This document shows, in pieces, positions 10,086-20,287 of a stretch of 64,000 nucleotides of DNA. The stretch is taken from contig NZ_SACK01000001.1 in assembly GCF_004005815.1 (NCBI RefSeq), positions 970,708-1,034,707 of the forward strand, given 5' to 3'. Each line of letters opens with the position of its first letter. Position 1 is the stretch's first letter. A program made the translations under genes and the position numbers. The notes under the pieces are model-generated. The model saw nothing but the letters and a program-made list of their open reading frames with translations, was not told the DNA's origin and did not search any database. This DNA comes from Mucilaginibacter limnophilus. GTDB lineage: Bacteria; Bacteroidota; Bacteroidia; Sphingobacteriales; Sphingobacteriaceae.

Positions 10086-11453
10086 TCAGGCAATAAACAC
10101 CGTTTTGATATTAACGAATTCATGTATGCCAAACAACCCGAGCTCTCGACCATAGCCGGATTGCTTGATACCCCCAAAAGGCAAACGGGAATCAGATTTT
10201 ACCTGTGAATTTACAAAGCATGAACCCGCTTCAAGACGCGTGCAGGCTATCAATTCCCCGTGCGATATATTCTTAGTAAACACAGCACTCCCCAACCCGA
10301 ATACGCTTTTATTTGCAAGTCTTATAGCATCAGTCTCGTCCTTCGCTGAAATGATCGAAGCTACCGGACCGAATAGTTCTTCTTCGAAAGCAATATTACC
10401 CTCTTTAACTTTTGTAAGAACTGTTGGTGGATAAAAAGCATTTATTCCTTTCGGCACCTCACCGCCCAGCACACATTTAGCACCTTGTTTTATGGCTTGC
10501 TTAATCTGTTGGTGCAGCTCGTCGCGTAAATCAATACGGGCCTGTGGACCAACGTCAACTCCCTCCTCAAACGGATCACCTATCTTTTTGGCTTTCATCT
10601 TTTCAACAAATAAACGGGTAAATTCTTTTTCTACTTCTTTAACCACAATAAACCTCTTGGCGGCAATACAACTCTGTCCGGCGTTTATCAAACGGCTGTT
10701 TACGCAAGTTTCAGCAGCCAACTCCAGATCGGCATCTTCCAACACCACATATGCATCGCTTCCGCCAAGTTCAAGAACTGTTTTTTTAATAAGCGAACCT
10801 GCTTTTTGCGCTACTTTTTGCCCCGCGCCTGTGCTGCCTGTTAAAGTAACCGCTTGTATATGCTTGTTCTCAATAATGGCATCAACCTTATCGCTGCCAA
10901 CCAACAGCGTTTGAAACACATGTTGCGGGAATCCGGCCGCCTTTACAATATCTTCAATAGCCAGCGCGCAGCCGGGTACGTTTGATGCATGTTTCAACAG
11001 TCCGCAATTACCGGCAGCCAGGGCAGGGGCCAGAAACCGAAATACCTGCCAGAAAGGAAAATTCCACGGCATAATAGCCAATACAATTCCAAGCGGTTGA
11101 AAGGTTACGAAGCTTTTCCTTGCATCGGTTTCGATGAGTTGGTCTTTTAAAAAGTCTGCAGCGTTTGCAGCATAATATTCACATACAGCTGCGCATTTTT
11201 CAATTTCGGCTATACCTTGTTTAAGCGGCTTACCCATTTCAAGCGCCATTAGATTTGACAATTCATCCTTACGTTCAAGTAAAACACTTGCCATAGCCTT
11301 AAGCAGGCGGCCGCGTTCGGCACGCGGCGAGTTGCGCCAGTTTAACCAGGCTGTATGTGTTTGCTTTATCTTTTTTTCTACCTGCTTGTCGCTATGCGAG
11401 GTATATTTTTTTATTGTCTTTCCGTTTGATGGGTTTACTGAAAAAATGTCCAT
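10086..11453 (-). CDS. NAD(P)-dependent aldehyde dehydrogenase, succinate-semialdehyde dehydrogenase-like
   Basis: This ALDH-superfamily enzyme oxidises an aldehyde to its acid. The cofactor and catalytic landmarks are all present: PWNFP (Asn131), the Rossmann motif LTGSTGAGQ, the general base Glu228 in LELGGSDAYVV, and the nucleophile Cys262 in NAGQSCIAAKR. The QSC context and the 455-residue length match the short GabD/Sad-like succinate-semialdehyde dehydrogenases. No GABA transaminase is adjacent, so the substrate is inferred from subfamily resemblance only. It is monocistronic, with 330 bp of AT-rich DNA upstream. Confidence 0.9.
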   Translation of the reverse strand: MDIFSVNPSNGKTIKKYTSHSDKQVEKKIKQTHTAWLNWRNSPRAERGRLLKAMASVLLERKDELSNLMALEMGKPLKQGIAEIEKCAAVCEYYAANAADFLKDQLIETDARKSFVTFQPLGIVLAIMPWNFPFWQVFRFLAPALAAGNCGLLKHASNVPGCALAIEDIVKAAGFPQHVFQTLLVGSDKVDAIIENKHIQAVTLTGSTGAGQKVAQKAGSLIKKTVLELGGSDAYVVLEDADLELAAETCVNSRLINAGQSCIAAKRFIVVKEVEKEFTRLFVEKMKAKKIGDPFEEGVDVGPQARIDLRDELHQQIKQAIKQGAKCVLGGEVPKGINAFYPPTVLTKVKEGNIAFEEELFGPVASIISAKDETDAIRLANKSVFGLGSAVFTKNISHGELIACTRLEAGSCFVNSQVKSDSRLPFGGIKQSGYGRELGLFGIHEFVNIKTVFIA

Positions 11454-11731
11454 GGTAAATATGCTCTTATTAAAAGGAAGAATTTTGCACTTAAAAAAGT
11501 TTTCGATTTTTAAATGTATTGTTTACGGTTCATTTTAGTAAATGGGCAAAAAAATCCGAAAAAGTAGTTTGTCAACGTTAAAAGCAGGCATTTTTTGCCT
11601 TATCCGCAATATGTGAATTTCAATGTCACAACACATTTATTGCATTTTTAATATTAATGCATTGCAAAATTATTCAGTATAAAAACAGCGTTACTTTTTT
11701 GTTAAAATATTCCTAAAAGTGTTTTAACATC
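11454..11731. other. AT-rich intergenic region
   Basis: This is the divergent spacer between the aldehyde dehydrogenase (minus) and the small peptide unit (plus). I see no open frame of useful length, no strong hairpin and no clear operator, only A/T-rich sequence. Confidence 0.4.
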
Positions 11732-11761
11732 TTGCAAAAAAAATGCAGGCTTATAGCTTTG
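11732..11761 (+). promoter_or_regulatory. Strong Bacteroidota-type promoter for the 31-aa peptide unit
   Basis: A TTG at 11732-11734 is followed after 19 nt by a perfect -7 box TAGCTTTG at 11754-11761. Transcription should begin near 11767, about 20 nt before the small ATG. Confidence 0.7.
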
Positions 11762-11785
11762 TTATACCCTAATTTATAGTGAGAT

Positions 11786-11881
11786 ATGGAAACGATTAAC
11801 CACCTGACAGTTGAGCAAAAATTACAAGGAGTAATACTTGTAGTTATTTCTGTGGTTGCTGCAGTGAACTATTTGTTATAG
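11786..11881 (+). CDS. 31-aa hydrophobic small protein in its own transcription unit
   Basis: The frame METINHLTVEQKLQGVILV continues with a hydrophobic segment and ends NYLL followed by TAG. It has a short polar N-terminus and a single membrane-spanning stretch (about residues 15-31), resembling membrane microproteins. It lies between a consensus promoter (11732-11761) and an excellent intrinsic terminator (11906-11938), so a transcript of about 170 nt is very likely. The Shine-Dalgarno is weak. The transcript could instead be a regulatory RNA whose frame is accidental. Confidence 0.5.
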   Translation: METINHLTVEQKLQGVILVVISVVAAVNYLL

Positions 11882-11905
11882 TTAATACTGTCCCCTGAAA
11901 GGCAT

Positions 11906-11940
11906 ACGGAGTATTATTTATTTAATACTCCGTTTTTATT
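11906..11940 (+). terminator. Intrinsic terminator of the small peptide/RNA unit
   Basis: An 11-bp perfect stem (11906-11916 with 11923-11933) and a 6-nt loop are followed by a T-rich tract. The stem also lies immediately past the proA stop codon on the opposite strand, but the minus-strand side has no T-tract. Confidence 0.85.
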
Positions 11941-13191
11941 TTAAGCGTTACGTACCTGTCCGGTACCTTTAATGAGCCATTTATAACTTGTTAACTCCTG
12001 CAACGCCATTGGGCCCCGTGCATGCAGTTTTTGTGTGCTGATACCTATTTCGGCACCTAAGCCAAACTGAGCGCCATCGGTAAAGGCGGTTGATGCATTT
12101 ACATATACAGCTGCCGCGTCAACCTGTTTTAAAAATGTGGTGGCGTTAGCATCATCTTCGGTTACTATTGCCTCGCTGTGTTTGGAGCTGTACCGTGCAA
12201 TATGATCAATAGCTTCATCAAGGCTGTTAACTATTTTAACCGCCATCTTATAATCTAAAAACTCGGTACCAAAATGCTCAGGCAATGCTTTCTTAAGTAG
12301 CTCTGCCGGATATTTACTGTTTAACTCGCTGTATGATGCTTCATCAGCATATACAATAACGTTCTTTAATGCAAGCGGATTAGCGATAGCAGATAGGTCG
12401 CCAAGTCTTGACGAATGTACCAAAAGACAATCGAGCGCGTTACATACACTTACTCTGCGTGTTTTGGCGTTAAAAATTATGTCAGCAGCTTTTTGCACAT
12501 CTGCAGTTTCATCCACGTAAGTATGTACTATACCGGCGCCTGTTTCAATTACCGGTACTTTGCTGTTATCCCGAACATAATTGATCAATCCCTGACTACC
12601 GCGGGGTATTAATACATCAATGTATCCAACTGCGTTCAGTAAGGCGTGAGTAGCGTCACGCTCAGGTGGAAGCAGGGTTGCTACATTACTACTGATACCA
12701 TTTTGCTGAAGCACGTCATGTATAATTTTGATTATCGCCCGATTGGAAAAATCAGCATCGCTGCCCCCTTTTAGTACCGCTACATTGCCCGTTTTGAAAC
12801 AAAGCGCAAATACATCAAAAGTAACATTAGGCCGTGCTTCATAAATCACACCGATAACACCCAAAGGCACACTCACCTTAGTTAATTGCAATCCGTTATC
12901 TAAGCCCTTCTGATCAAGTACTTTGTCAAGCGGACTATCAAGTTTGGTAACACTGATAATATCCGCAGCAATGCCTTTTATTCTGTCGTCAGTGAGTTTC
13001 AGCCTGTCGTATTTCGGATCGGCTGCATCCATCCGATCCAGGTCCTTTTGATTTTCTGCCAGAAGCCTATCAGTTTGAATAATTGCCGCTTCGGCTACTT
13101 CAAGTAAGACCTTGTTAATCTGCGCGTCCGTTAGTTTCGTGATATCTCTGCCCGCAGCAACAGCTTCTTCAAAATAATGGATGTAGCTCAT
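11941..13191 (-). CDS. proA: Glutamate-5-semialdehyde dehydrogenase (gamma-glutamyl phosphate reductase)
   Basis: ProA reduces gamma-glutamyl phosphate to glutamate-5-semialdehyde with NADPH, the second step of proline synthesis. The ALDH-like catalytic cysteine is Cys250 in [15 protein letters not shown]. The [10 protein letters not shown] and [10 protein letters not shown] signatures and the 416-residue length are typical. It starts one base after the proB stop codon, so the pair is an operon with proB first. Confidence 0.97.
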   Translation of the reverse strand: MSYIHYFEEAVAAGRDITKLTDAQINKVLLEVAEAAIIQTDRLLAENQKDLDRMDAADPKYDRLKLTDDRIKGIAADIISVTKLDSPLDKVLDQKGLDNGLQLTKVSVPLGVIGVIYEARPNVTFDVFALCFKTGNVAVLKGGSDADFSNRAIIKIIHDVLQQNGISSNVATLLPPERDATHALLNAVGYIDVLIPRGSQGLINYVRDNSKVPVIETGAGIVHTYVDETADVQKAADIIFNAKTRRVSVCNALDCLLVHSSRLGDLSAIANPLALKNVIVYADEASYSELNSKYPAELLKKALPEHFGTEFLDYKMAVKIVNSLDEAIDHIARYSSKHSEAIVTEDDANATTFLKQVDAAAVYVNASTAFTDGAQFGLGAEIGISTQKLHARGPMALQELTSYKWLIKGTGQVRNA

Positions 13192-13192
13192 G

Positions 13193-14269
13193 TTATTGCA
13201 GGTAAAGGTAATCGTAGTGCACTAAAGGTTTTTGATTTTTCTGTCCAAGTTTTTCCCGGGCTTTATCTGATCCGTATTCGGCAACGCCAAGTCCAACCAG
13301 TTGACCGGCTTCATCTATCAGCTTGATAATATCGCCCTTTTTAAAATCAGTAGTTACTGCGGTTATGCCAACAGGTAGTAAACTTGTGGCCTTGTTTGAA
13401 GAAAGCGCGCTTTTCGCACCATCGTTAACCTCAACAGCACCGGTAGCAGTAGCTTCTGAATGTGCTATCCATTTCTTTTTTCCAGATGCCGTTTTGTGCG
13501 GAAGAAAGCGTGTATGCGGTGCTTTATTTTCCAGTATATCTGTAAGTATATTGTTGCGGGTTCCGTTGGCGATATGTACGGCTATGCCCAATTGAGCTAC
13601 CTTTTGCGCCATGTGGGTTTTGGTGATCATACCGCCACGGCCAAATTGTGATTTGCCCGACGAAACAAATGCTGAAAAATCAACTCCTTTTCCGTTTACT
13701 TCGTTTATGATTTTCGAAGCTTCCTTACGAGGATCACCATCGTATATTCCGTCAACGTTGGTCAGCAATATTAATGCTTGTGCATTCAGCATAGAAGCTA
13801 TCAGTCCGGCAAGCTCGTCGTTGTCAGTAAACATCAGTTCGGTAACCGATACCACATCGTTTTCGTTAACAACCGGCAATACATTGTGCTGCAATAAAAT
13901 TTCAAGACAATTTTTAATGTTAAGATAATGCAGCCTGTCCCTGAAATCTTCTTTAGTAACCAGCACCTGCGAGCACAGCATCTCAAATTTTTCGAAAAGG
14001 GCAGAGTAGGTGTTGATCAGTTTCACCTGGCCAATAGAAGCCAGTAACTGACGGGAGGCAACAGCATCACATTTATCAGAAACAGCAATCAAACTACGAC
14101 CGGAAGCAACAGCACCCGATGAAACAAGTATCACTTCTTTACCCTGTTTTTTGATAGACGCTATCTGCTCTACCAAATGGGTAATGCGTTCATTGTCTGG
14201 CAGTCCGTTACTTTTAGTTAACACGTTTGAGCCTATTTTTATAACGATTCTTTGATAATTGAATGGCAT
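13193..14269 (-). CDS. proB: Glutamate 5-kinase
   Basis: ProB phosphorylates the gamma-carboxyl of glutamate and is normally feedback-inhibited by proline. The amino-acid-kinase domain shows [28 protein letters not shown] and the [10 protein letters not shown] loop. A PUA domain fills the C-terminal 80 or so residues. Its 358 residues match the two-domain form. First gene of the proBA operon. Confidence 0.97.
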   Translation of the reverse strand: MPFNYQRIVIKIGSNVLTKSNGLPDNERITHLVEQIASIKKQGKEVILVSSGAVASGRSLIAVSDKCDAVASRQLLASIGQVKLINTYSALFEKFEMLCSQVLVTKEDFRDRLHYLNIKNCLEILLQHNVLPVVNENDVVSVTELMFTDNDELAGLIASMLNAQALILLTNVDGIYDGDPRKEASKIINEVNGKGVDFSAFVSSGKSQFGRGGMITKTHMAQKVAQLGIAVHIANGTRNNILTDILENKAPHTRFLPHKTASGKKKWIAHSEATATGAVEVNDGAKSALSSNKATSLLPVGITAVTTDFKKGDIIKLIDEAGQLVGLGVAEYGSDKAREKLGQKNQKPLVHYDYLYLQ

Positions 14270-14402
14270 TTCAACGAAAATAAGTAGAAATTAAGCAATA
14301 TTAACACTTTTCTATCTTAAATGCGTGTTAAATAATAGTAAAATAACGATTAGTTGCCAATAACTGGTTATTTATAGTAAAAACTTATGAAAATGATATA
14401 AT

Positions 14403-15365
14403 TTAAACAATTTCTATGGTTTTTTCCATTGTGGATCCGTTCCTTAAAAAATCAAGGTTACGTTTCAGTCCGGCAAATTTGGCTCGTTTTACAGCCGATT
14501 TCTGGAATACTTTTTTAAAAACATCTTCTGTAATGTCGTGCCAATCGGCGCTTTTAATGCCAAGTAATTCGGGGTGGGGTTGAAAGGCTGGTTCATTATG
14601 TAATACCGAGAAACGGTTCCATGGGCATACGTCCTGGCAAATGTCACAGCCAAACATCCAGCCATCCATTTTATTAGTAAACTCAGCGGGTATTTCGTTT
14701 TTTAGTTCAATGGTAAGATAAGATATGCAACGGCTACCATCGACAACATACGGCCCCACAATAGCGTCGGTAGGACAGGCGTCAATACAGCGTGTGCAGG
14801 TACCGCAATGGTCGGCAGTAGGTTCAATGTCATATTCCAACTCAATATCGACTATAAGTTCTGCTAAAAAAAAGAAAGATCCTGCATTTTTGTTAATAAG
14901 GTTGCTGTTTTTACCTATCCAACCCATACCGGCTTTTTTAGCCCAGGCTTTGTCAAGCACCGGAGCCGAATCAACAAACGCCCGACCACCAACTTCGCCA
15001 ATCCGTTCGTTAATTATCTCCATCAGCCGCTTTAGTTTATCTTTTATAACGTGGTGGTAATCGGCACCATAAGCATATTTAGAAATCTTTGGCGCTGAGG
15101 GGTCATGCTGAAGTTCGGTTGTGTAATAGTTAAGTCCTAATGAAATCACCGACTTGGCGCCATCAACCAATAAACGCGGATCGAGCCGCTTGTCGAAATA
15201 ATTTTCCATGTACTGCATTTCGCCGTGCATGTTGTTACTTAACCAGCGCTCAAGCCGGGGAGCCTCGTCTTCAAGAAATTCTGCTTTAGCAATACCACAA
15301 AACAGGAAGCCGAGGTTTTTTGCCTCTTCCTTAATTATCCTGCTATATGTTGCTGTATTGTTCAT
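14403..15365 (-). CDS. queG: Epoxyqueuosine reductase QueG
   Basis: QueG performs the last step of queuosine synthesis in tRNA, reducing epoxyqueuosine with cobalamin and two [4Fe-4S] clusters. The cluster ligands are [12 protein letters not shown] (Cys187, 190, 193, 197) and Cys213 with CDICQDVCP (Cys240, 243, 247). The proposed proton donor is Asp132 in VDSAPVLDK. Its 320 residues lack the C-terminal HEAT-like extension of some homologues. It lies alone, with a good -7 box just upstream. Confidence 0.95.
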   Translation of the reverse strand: MNNTATYSRIIKEEAKNLGFLFCGIAKAEFLEDEAPRLERWLSNNMHGEMQYMENYFDKRLDPRLLVDGAKSVISLGLNYYTTELQHDPSAPKISKYAYGADYHHVIKDKLKRLMEIINERIGEVGGRAFVDSAPVLDKAWAKKAGMGWIGKNSNLINKNAGSFFFLAELIVDIELEYDIEPTADHCGTCTRCIDACPTDAIVGPYVVDGSRCISYLTIELKNEIPAEFTNKMDGWMFGCDICQDVCPWNRFSVLHNEPAFQPHPELLGIKSADWHDITEDVFKKVFQKSAVKRAKFAGLKRNLDFLRNGSTMEKTIEIV

Positions 15366-15394
15366 TAAACAATTTATACCACTATACTGTAATG

Positions 15395-15402
15395 CAAAGA
15401 TA
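15395..15402 (-). promoter_or_regulatory. -7 box upstream of queG
   Basis: TATCTTTG on the minus strand is a perfect TAnnTTTG box, about 30 nt before the queG ATG. The best TTG is closer than the usual 19 nt, so only the -7 element is claimed. Confidence 0.5.
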
Positions 15403-15519
15403 CTACATAAAATAATCCAACTTAATCCTATATACAGTTAAAAAAATTTCGCAGCAGTTTAATATATGGTATAAAGTTTGTTTTTAAGCCAAATATGTGA
15501 TACATGAAGATACTTTAGA

Positions 15520-15888
15520 ATGTTAAGAAAAATTGGTGATATGCCGGAGCATGTGTTGGGGATACATGCGGTAGATGAGGTAAGGAAAGAGGATATTGAA
15601 AAGGTATTGATACCGGGTTTACGTGAACTTGTTGATAAGCAGGGAGCGATACATTATTTGCTGATAATAGAAACTAACATTAGAAACTTTACAGCGGGTG
15701 CATTGTTGCAGGATATAAAAGCAGGATTAAAATATTACGGCAAATGGAAAAAGATTGCTATAGTAACTGATCAGAAAGGCGTTGCCTGGTTTAGCAGCGC
15801 GTTCAGACTTTTTATACCAGGCAAATCAAAAGGTTTTCCGTTAAATAAACTGGATGAGGCGGTTATATGGGTATCTGCAAAAAATTAG
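15520..15888 (+). CDS. STAS/SpoIIAA-like protein
   Basis: A 122-residue soluble alpha/beta protein. The pattern HVLGIHAVDEVRKEDIEKVLIPGL, then a central YLLIIETNIRNFTAG and a final DEAVIWVSAKN fits the SpoIIAA-like (DUF3478) family, which shares the STAS fold with anti-sigma-factor antagonists. Members of this stand-alone group usually lack the phosphorylatable serine and probably bind lipids or small ligands; their role is not established. It is followed closely by a small acidic-protein gene on the same strand, so the two may be co-transcribed. Confidence 0.75.
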   Translation: MLRKIGDMPEHVLGIHAVDEVRKEDIEKVLIPGLRELVDKQGAIHYLLIIETNIRNFTAGALLQDIKAGLKYYGKWKKIAIVTDQKGVAWFSSAFRLFIPGKSKGFPLNKLDEAVIWVSAKN

Positions 15889-15908
15889 AATGAAATTTAT
15901 CTATAACT

Positions 15909-16136
15909 ATGAATACAGAAAATCAAAACGAAAATACTGATCCGAGAGAAGATCAGATAGGAGAGAACGATGGTGGTAATCTGGCCAAGGGCGATCAACC
16001 TACCGAACAAACACAGCCTGATGATGAGCGTGTAGAAACTGTAACACCAGACAACGATAGCGGAGATCCGGGGCCACCGGTAGAGGAACGTGATTCTTCA
16101 AACAAAGACGGCGGGCCAAAAGAGGAAAACCTTTAG
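15909..16136 (+). CDS. Small acidic, probably disordered protein (75 aa)
   Basis: Almost entirely Asn, Asp, Glu, Gly, Pro and Thr with no hydrophobic core, so it is predicted to be intrinsically disordered and strongly acidic. It begins 20 bp after the SpoIIAA-like gene and ends just before a hairpin-forming repeat. Small acidic low-complexity proteins of this type are common in Sphingobacteriaceae and have no known function. Confidence 0.6.
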   Translation: MNTENQNENTDPREDQIGENDGGNLAKGDQPTEQTQPDDERVETVTPDNDSGDPGPPVEERDSSNKDGGPKEENL

Positions 16137-16140
16137 GGGG

Positions 16141-16208
16141 AGAATCAAGAGTCAAGAGCCAAGAATCAAGACTTGTTTTTAATATCTTGGTTCCTGGCTC
16201 TTGATTCT
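16141..16208. repeat. Imperfect palindromic repeat
   Basis: AGAATCAAGAG at 16141-16151 pairs with CTCTTGATTCT at 16198-16208, with further partial matches inside (variants of CAAGAGCCAAGAATCAAG). The half-sites look like shuffled copies of one word, as in small dispersed palindromes. It may help end transcription from both sides, since convergent genes meet here. Confidence 0.6.
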
Positions 16209-16211
16209 AAA

Positions 16212-17078
16212 TTAAAAGCTGTTTTTAATGCTATTATGCAACGTTTTAGGGCTCCAGTATCCGCTGCCTAAAATTCTGCGTATGGTGAATAACGGCTCTT
16301 GCTGATCGCGTTTTTCAGCAAGACAGAAAGCCATTTTAAATCCGCGTTTCTTTAATTCCGGGATACCTTCGGCATTCCACAAACCAAATGGGTAAGCAAA
16401 ATACTCTATCTTTTTACCGGTTATTTCTTCCAGCTTTTTGGTAGGCTTATCGATTTGTGTTTCCCAATCTTCACCCTGATACTTTTTGAAGTTCTTATGG
16501 TCGTAAGTATGACTTCCAATTACGTTTCCTTCGTCAGAAAGTTGTTTGATCTGTTCCTTAGTCATGTAATCAGCAAATTTACCTTTACGACCAATAGATA
16601 CTGTCATTATAAAGTACACCCCCTTGAAGCCGTACTTTTTTAGCTCCGGCCTTGCTATGGTAAACTGATCCATATCAGTATCATCAAAAGTCAGCATGAT
16701 AGGCTTGCTTGGCAACGCTTTGCCATAAACCAGGTAATCGTATAATTGATCAGGCAGAATAGTATGATAATCGCTGTCGGCTAACATTTTAATTTGCGCT
16801 TTGAAGTTGTCTACCTCAACAATATAATCCTTACCAACTTTTGAATCTCTCGGCAACCAGTTGCGTATCTGGTGATAACACAACACCGGTATTTGCGGAC
16901 GAGATAAAATCGTTGCAGCATCAGCCGATTTCAGGTTTGCCGTAGAAGCTTCTTTTGATGTTGTATCAGCGGTAGTAGTTGTTTTTGCCGTATCAGCGTT
17001 TGCGCTATTTGAAATTGATTGACATGATGAAAGGGCTGTAGCACCAAGTAATAATGCAGCGATATATTGCTTAAACAT
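16212..17078 (-). CDS. Polysaccharide deacetylase (NodB-like) lipoprotein
   Basis: The N-terminus is a lipoprotein signal with lipobox LSSC (Cys19), followed by a Thr/Ser/Ala-rich linker to about residue 55. The NodB-type catalytic domain has the metal/base pair in MLTFDDTD (Asp132, Asp133) and the metal-binding HxxxH in SHTYDH (His190, His194). Such enzymes deacetylate surface or peptidoglycan-type polysaccharides; the substrate cannot be read from the sequence. Its 288 residues are standard for a single-domain member. It is probably attached to the outer-membrane inner leaflet. Confidence 0.88.
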   Translation of the reverse strand: MFKQYIAALLLGATALSSCQSISNSANADTAKTTTTADTTSKEASTANLKSADAATILSRPQIPVLCYHQIRNWLPRDSKVGKDYIVEVDNFKAQIKMLADSDYHTILPDQLYDYLVYGKALPSKPIMLTFDDTDMDQFTIARPELKKYGFKGVYFIMTVSIGRKGKFADYMTKEQIKQLSDEGNVIGSHTYDHKNFKKYQGEDWETQIDKPTKKLEEITGKKIEYFAYPFGLWNAEGIPELKKRGFKMAFCLAEKRDQQEPLFTIRRILGSGYWSPKTLHNSIKNSF

Positions 17079-17160
17079 ATAAATAAGAAAGTATTTTAAC
17101 GGCGGCTAAAATAATATAATTTGAATGACCGGTATCGAAATAATGAAATAAAAATTCGGG

Positions 17161-18240
17161 TTATAATTCTATCCGTTTACCCTCTTTGATCGAACGCTTT
17201 GCGGCGTCTAATATCTCCATAACAATCATGTTATATTGAAGTGATGCCTGATCGTTACTTTCATCCAACGAGCCATTTAACACAGCAGATAGATATTTTA
17301 GCGGATCATTAGTTGGTTCGGCAAGCGGTGCTGACTTTTTGGTTATGCTGCTATTTTCTTTCAAACGCACCTGCAGATTTGTACCGTCGAAAGCGTGCAG
17401 GTAGCCCGTACTGCCAAATACTTCAAGATCTTTTATATTGAATGGCCAATTCCATGACGCTTCAATTTGACCGGTTGCTGTGGGGTATTCAATCAAAATA
17501 GTAGCGTCATCTTCAACTTTTGGGTAAACGTTTGGTTTGTAATGTCGTGCAATTGCTGTTACAGCAGTTGGCCTTTGTCCCTTCATCAGCCACGTCATCA
17601 GGTCGGCACCGTAGCAGCCAAAGTCGTTAAGCGCGCCTGCGCCATTTAACACCGGGTCAGTAAGCCACTCTAAAAATTCATTACTGCAGCCAATTTCTTT
17701 TGGACCGCGATGGCCATCATGTACCACCATCTTGCGAATGGTGCCTACACTGTCGGCAGCCGTAAGGTCATATACTTCTTTGTATGATGCATACCAGGTG
17801 GTTTCATAATTGGTGAGTACTTTGATTTTATACTGATCAGCCAGTGCTTTAATGCGTTTTGCCTGATCAAGCGTGGCGGCAAGTGGTTTTTCAACCATCA
17901 CCGGGATATGCAGGGGCGCGCAAATCTCTACCAAATCAATATGCAATGCTACGGCATTATAACCTAAAACAGCATCAGGCTTTTTAGTTGATAACAGCTT
18001 TTTTAAATCGGTCGCAAATAGTGATCTTGGAATGTTATATAACTTACTGTATTTGTCCCAAAGCTTTTGATTGGGTTCGGCAATGCCGATGATATCAACT
18101 GTGCCTTTGCCGTACTGGTTTAATATGCCATGCACATGGTCGTGCGTAAGGCCGGCAACAACCACTTTTAATGTTTTTTGTGCCGATGCTGATAGAGTGG
18201 TGAGCAATGCAGCAATGATTAGTAATGATTTTAGTTTCAT
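17161..18240 (-). CDS. Gfo/Idh/MocA family oxidoreductase, exported
   Basis: A cleavable signal peptide (about 20 residues ending SASA) precedes an NAD(P)-binding Rossmann fold (LKVVVAGLTHDHVHGIL) and the family hallmark EKPLA (VMVEKPLAATLDQAK). The Gfo/Idh/MocA C-terminal beta-sheet domain follows. Periplasmic members of this family are frequent in Bacteroidota and often act on sugars or glycosides through transient oxidation. No glycosidase or SusCD pair is beside it, so the substrate is unknown. The 359 residues are full length. Confidence 0.88.
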   Translation of the reverse strand: MKLKSLLIIAALLTTLSASAQKTLKVVVAGLTHDHVHGILNQYGKGTVDIIGIAEPNQKLWDKYSKLYNIPRSLFATDLKKLLSTKKPDAVLGYNAVALHIDLVEICAPLHIPVMVEKPLAATLDQAKRIKALADQYKIKVLTNYETTWYASYKEVYDLTAADSVGTIRKMVVHDGHRGPKEIGCSNEFLEWLTDPVLNGAGALNDFGCYGADLMTWLMKGQRPTAVTAIARHYKPNVYPKVEDDATILIEYPTATGQIEASWNWPFNIKDLEVFGSTGYLHAFDGTNLQVRLKENSSITKKSAPLAEPTNDPLKYLSAVLNGSLDESNDQASLQYNMIVMEILDAAKRSIKEGKRIEL

Positions 18241-18270
18241 AATTTGGTAGTTGGTTCGTATTGTTTCAAA

Positions 18271-18357
18271 ATGTCATTTCGACCGTAGGGAGGAATCTTC
18301 TGAAAGCGCATGTGCGTATGACAGAAGATTTCTCCTCGTACCTCGTCGAAATGACAT
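18271..18357. repeat. REP-like intergenic palindrome
   Basis: ATGTCATTTCGAC at 18271-18283 pairs with GTCGAAATGACAT at 18345-18357. Inside, GAATCTTCTG and CAGAAGATTTC continue the stem, around a loop near GCGCATGTGCG. Palindromes with the GTCATTTCGACC half-site recur widely in Bacteroidota intergenic regions as REP-like elements. It could act as a bidirectional terminator or an mRNA 3' stabiliser between ruvB and the oxidoreductase. Confidence 0.7.
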
Positions 18358-18373
18358 ACGTATAAGCAATATC

Positions 18374-19396
18374 TTAAAACAACGACGGATTTCCGCCGTG
18401 CTTTATTCTTCCTAAATGTTTATACGCGTTATCAGTAGCTTCACGGCCGCGGGCGGTGCGCATTAAAAAGCCTTCCTGTATCAAAAATGGCTCGTAAACC
18501 TCTTCAATGGTACCTTCATCTTCGCCAACAGCCGTTGCAATGGTTTTTAACCCCACCGGGCCTCCCTTAAATTTATCAATAATGGTAGCCAGTATTTTGT
18601 TATCCATCTCGTCTAAGCCATGCTCATCAACATTTAAGGCGTTAAGTGCATAGCGCGATATCTCAGCATCAATGTTTCCATTACCTTTTATCTGCGCAAA
18701 ATCACGTGTGCGGCGAAGCAAAGCATTGGCAATACGTGGCGTACCCCGGCTTCGGCGTGCAATTTCATAAGCGCCTTCTTCTGATATTTCCGACCTTAAT
18801 ATAGATGCTGAGCGCAGCAGGATTGTAGTAAGCAACTTTGCGTCGTAATATTCCAGCCGTGCATTTATACCGAACCTGGCTCGTAACGGTGCTGTTAATA
18901 GTCCTGACCGTGTGGTAGCACCTACCAGTGTAAATGGATTCAAAGTGATTTGTACCGAACGCGCATTGGGGCCGCTTTCAAGCATAATATCAATCTTGAA
19001 ATCTTCCATCGCCGAATACAGGTATTCTTCAACCAGCGGACTAAGCCTGTGTATCTCGTCAATAAACAGAATGTCACCGGCTTCAAGATTGGTAAGCAAT
19101 CCGGCCAGGTCGCCTGGTTTATCCAATACCGGTCCTGATGTGATCTTGATACCTACCCCCATTTCATTAGCAATGATATGCGAAAGGGTAGTTTTTCCTA
19201 ATCCCGGCGGGCCGTGAAGCAAAACATGGTCAAGCGCCTCGCCCCGCTGGCGTGCCGCCTGTACAAATATTTTTAAGTTGGCTAATATTTTATGCTGACC
19301 GGTAAAATCCTCAAATACCTGCGGACGCAATACTTTTTCGATATCACGTTCGGTAGATGTGAGGCGCTCCGGAGCCGGATCAAGATGCTCATTCAT
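18374..19396 (-). CDS. ruvB: Holliday junction branch-migration helicase RuvB
   Basis: RuvB is the hexameric AAA+ motor that drives branch migration with RuvA. Visible features are Walker [11 protein letters not shown], Walker [10 protein letters not shown], sensor 1 in [18 protein letters not shown] and the C-terminal winged-helix domain with the [13 protein letters not shown] end. I use the ATG at 19396 (MNEHLDP); a longer frame would need an in-frame TTG at 19402. The length of 340 residues is typical. ruvA and ruvC are not adjacent. Confidence 0.97.
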   Translation of the reverse strand: MNEHLDPAPERLTSTERDIEKVLRPQVFEDFTGQHKILANLKIFVQAARQRGEALDHVLLHGPPGLGKTTLSHIIANEMGVGIKITSGPVLDKPGDLAGLLTNLEAGDILFIDEIHRLSPLVEEYLYSAMEDFKIDIMLESGPNARSVQITLNPFTLVGATTRSGLLTAPLRARFGINARLEYYDAKLLTTILLRSASILRSEISEEGAYEIARRSRGTPRIANALLRRTRDFAQIKGNGNIDAEISRYALNALNVDEHGLDEMDNKILATIIDKFKGGPVGLKTIATAVGEDEGTIEEVYEPFLIQEGFLMRTARGREATDNAYKHLGRIKHGGNPSLF

Positions 19397-19505
19397 TACC
19401 AACGAAATTAGTATTTGATTTCGAATTTCGACTGTTCGATATCGAATTTATTTTAATTGGTTTAATTACACGCTTAAACAATCCGAAATTGAAAATCCGA
19501 AATTA

Positions 19506-20237
19506 TCACCCCTCCGGATACTTCCTGAAGATACTGTTTATGCGCATCTGTATAACGCCTAAAAACGCTTCGCGGAAGATACGTGTTGACATTTTTGATT
19601 CGCCGGCGGTACGGTCGGTAAAAATTATGGGAACTTCAACTACTTTAAAGCCATGTTTAATGGCGGTGTATTTCATTTCGATCTGAAAGGCGTAACCTAC
19701 AAACTTTATTTTATGCAGTTGTACCGTTTCAAGCACCTTACGTTTATAGCACATAAAGCCGGCGGTAAAGTCCTGAATGTCTATACCGGTTATCATGCGT
19801 ACATATACCGACGCAAAATAGCTCATTAATACACGACTCATGGGCCAGTTCACCACATTTACACCTTTTATATAGCGTGAACCAACTGCCGCATCAGCGC
19901 CATCAATACAAGCCTGCCTCAGACGAAGAAGATCATTTGGATTGTGTGAAAAGTCAGCATCCATTTCAAAAATAAAATCGTACAGGCGGGCAATACACCA
20001 TTTAAACCCGTGAATGTAAGCCGTACCAAGTCCCTGTTTTCCCTTACGCTTTTCCATAAAAAGCCTGTCGGGATACTCTATTTGAAGGGATTCAACTATA
20101 GATTGGGTACCATCGGGCGACCCATCGTCAACAATAAGAATATGAAAATCATGCGGAAGAGAAAACACCTTGCGTATCATGCGCTCAATGTTTTCCCTTT
20201 CGTTATAAGTTGGTATAATGACTATGCTATCGGGCAC
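19506..20237 (-). CDS. Polyprenol monophosphomannose synthase-like glycosyltransferase (GT2)
   Basis: A GT-A fold GT2 enzyme that probably transfers a sugar (mannose by homology to Dpm1) from a nucleotide sugar to polyprenyl phosphate. Motifs include SIVIIPTYNERENIERMI at the N-terminus, VDDGSPDGT, and the metal-binding DAD in EMDADFSHNP. No C-terminal membrane segments are present, as in the short Dpm1 class. The 243 residues are typical. Donor specificity is inferred. It is followed by ruvB on the same strand with a gap of about 110 bp. Confidence 0.87.
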   Translation of the reverse strand: MPDSIVIIPTYNERENIERMIRKVFSLPHDFHILIVDDGSPDGTQSIVESLQIEYPDRLFMEKRKGKQGLGTAYIHGFKWCIARLYDFIFEMDADFSHNPNDLLRLRQACIDGADAAVGSRYIKGVNVVNWPMSRVLMSYFASVYVRMITGIDIQDFTAGFMCYKRKVLETVQLHKIKFVGYAFQIEMKYTAIKHGFKVVEVPIIFTDRTAGESKMSTRIFREAFLGVIQMRINSIFRKYPEG

Positions 20238-20287
20238 TTCAGGTAAACGCTATTGTTTTAAAAAAGTATGCAAAGCAACATAAATTT

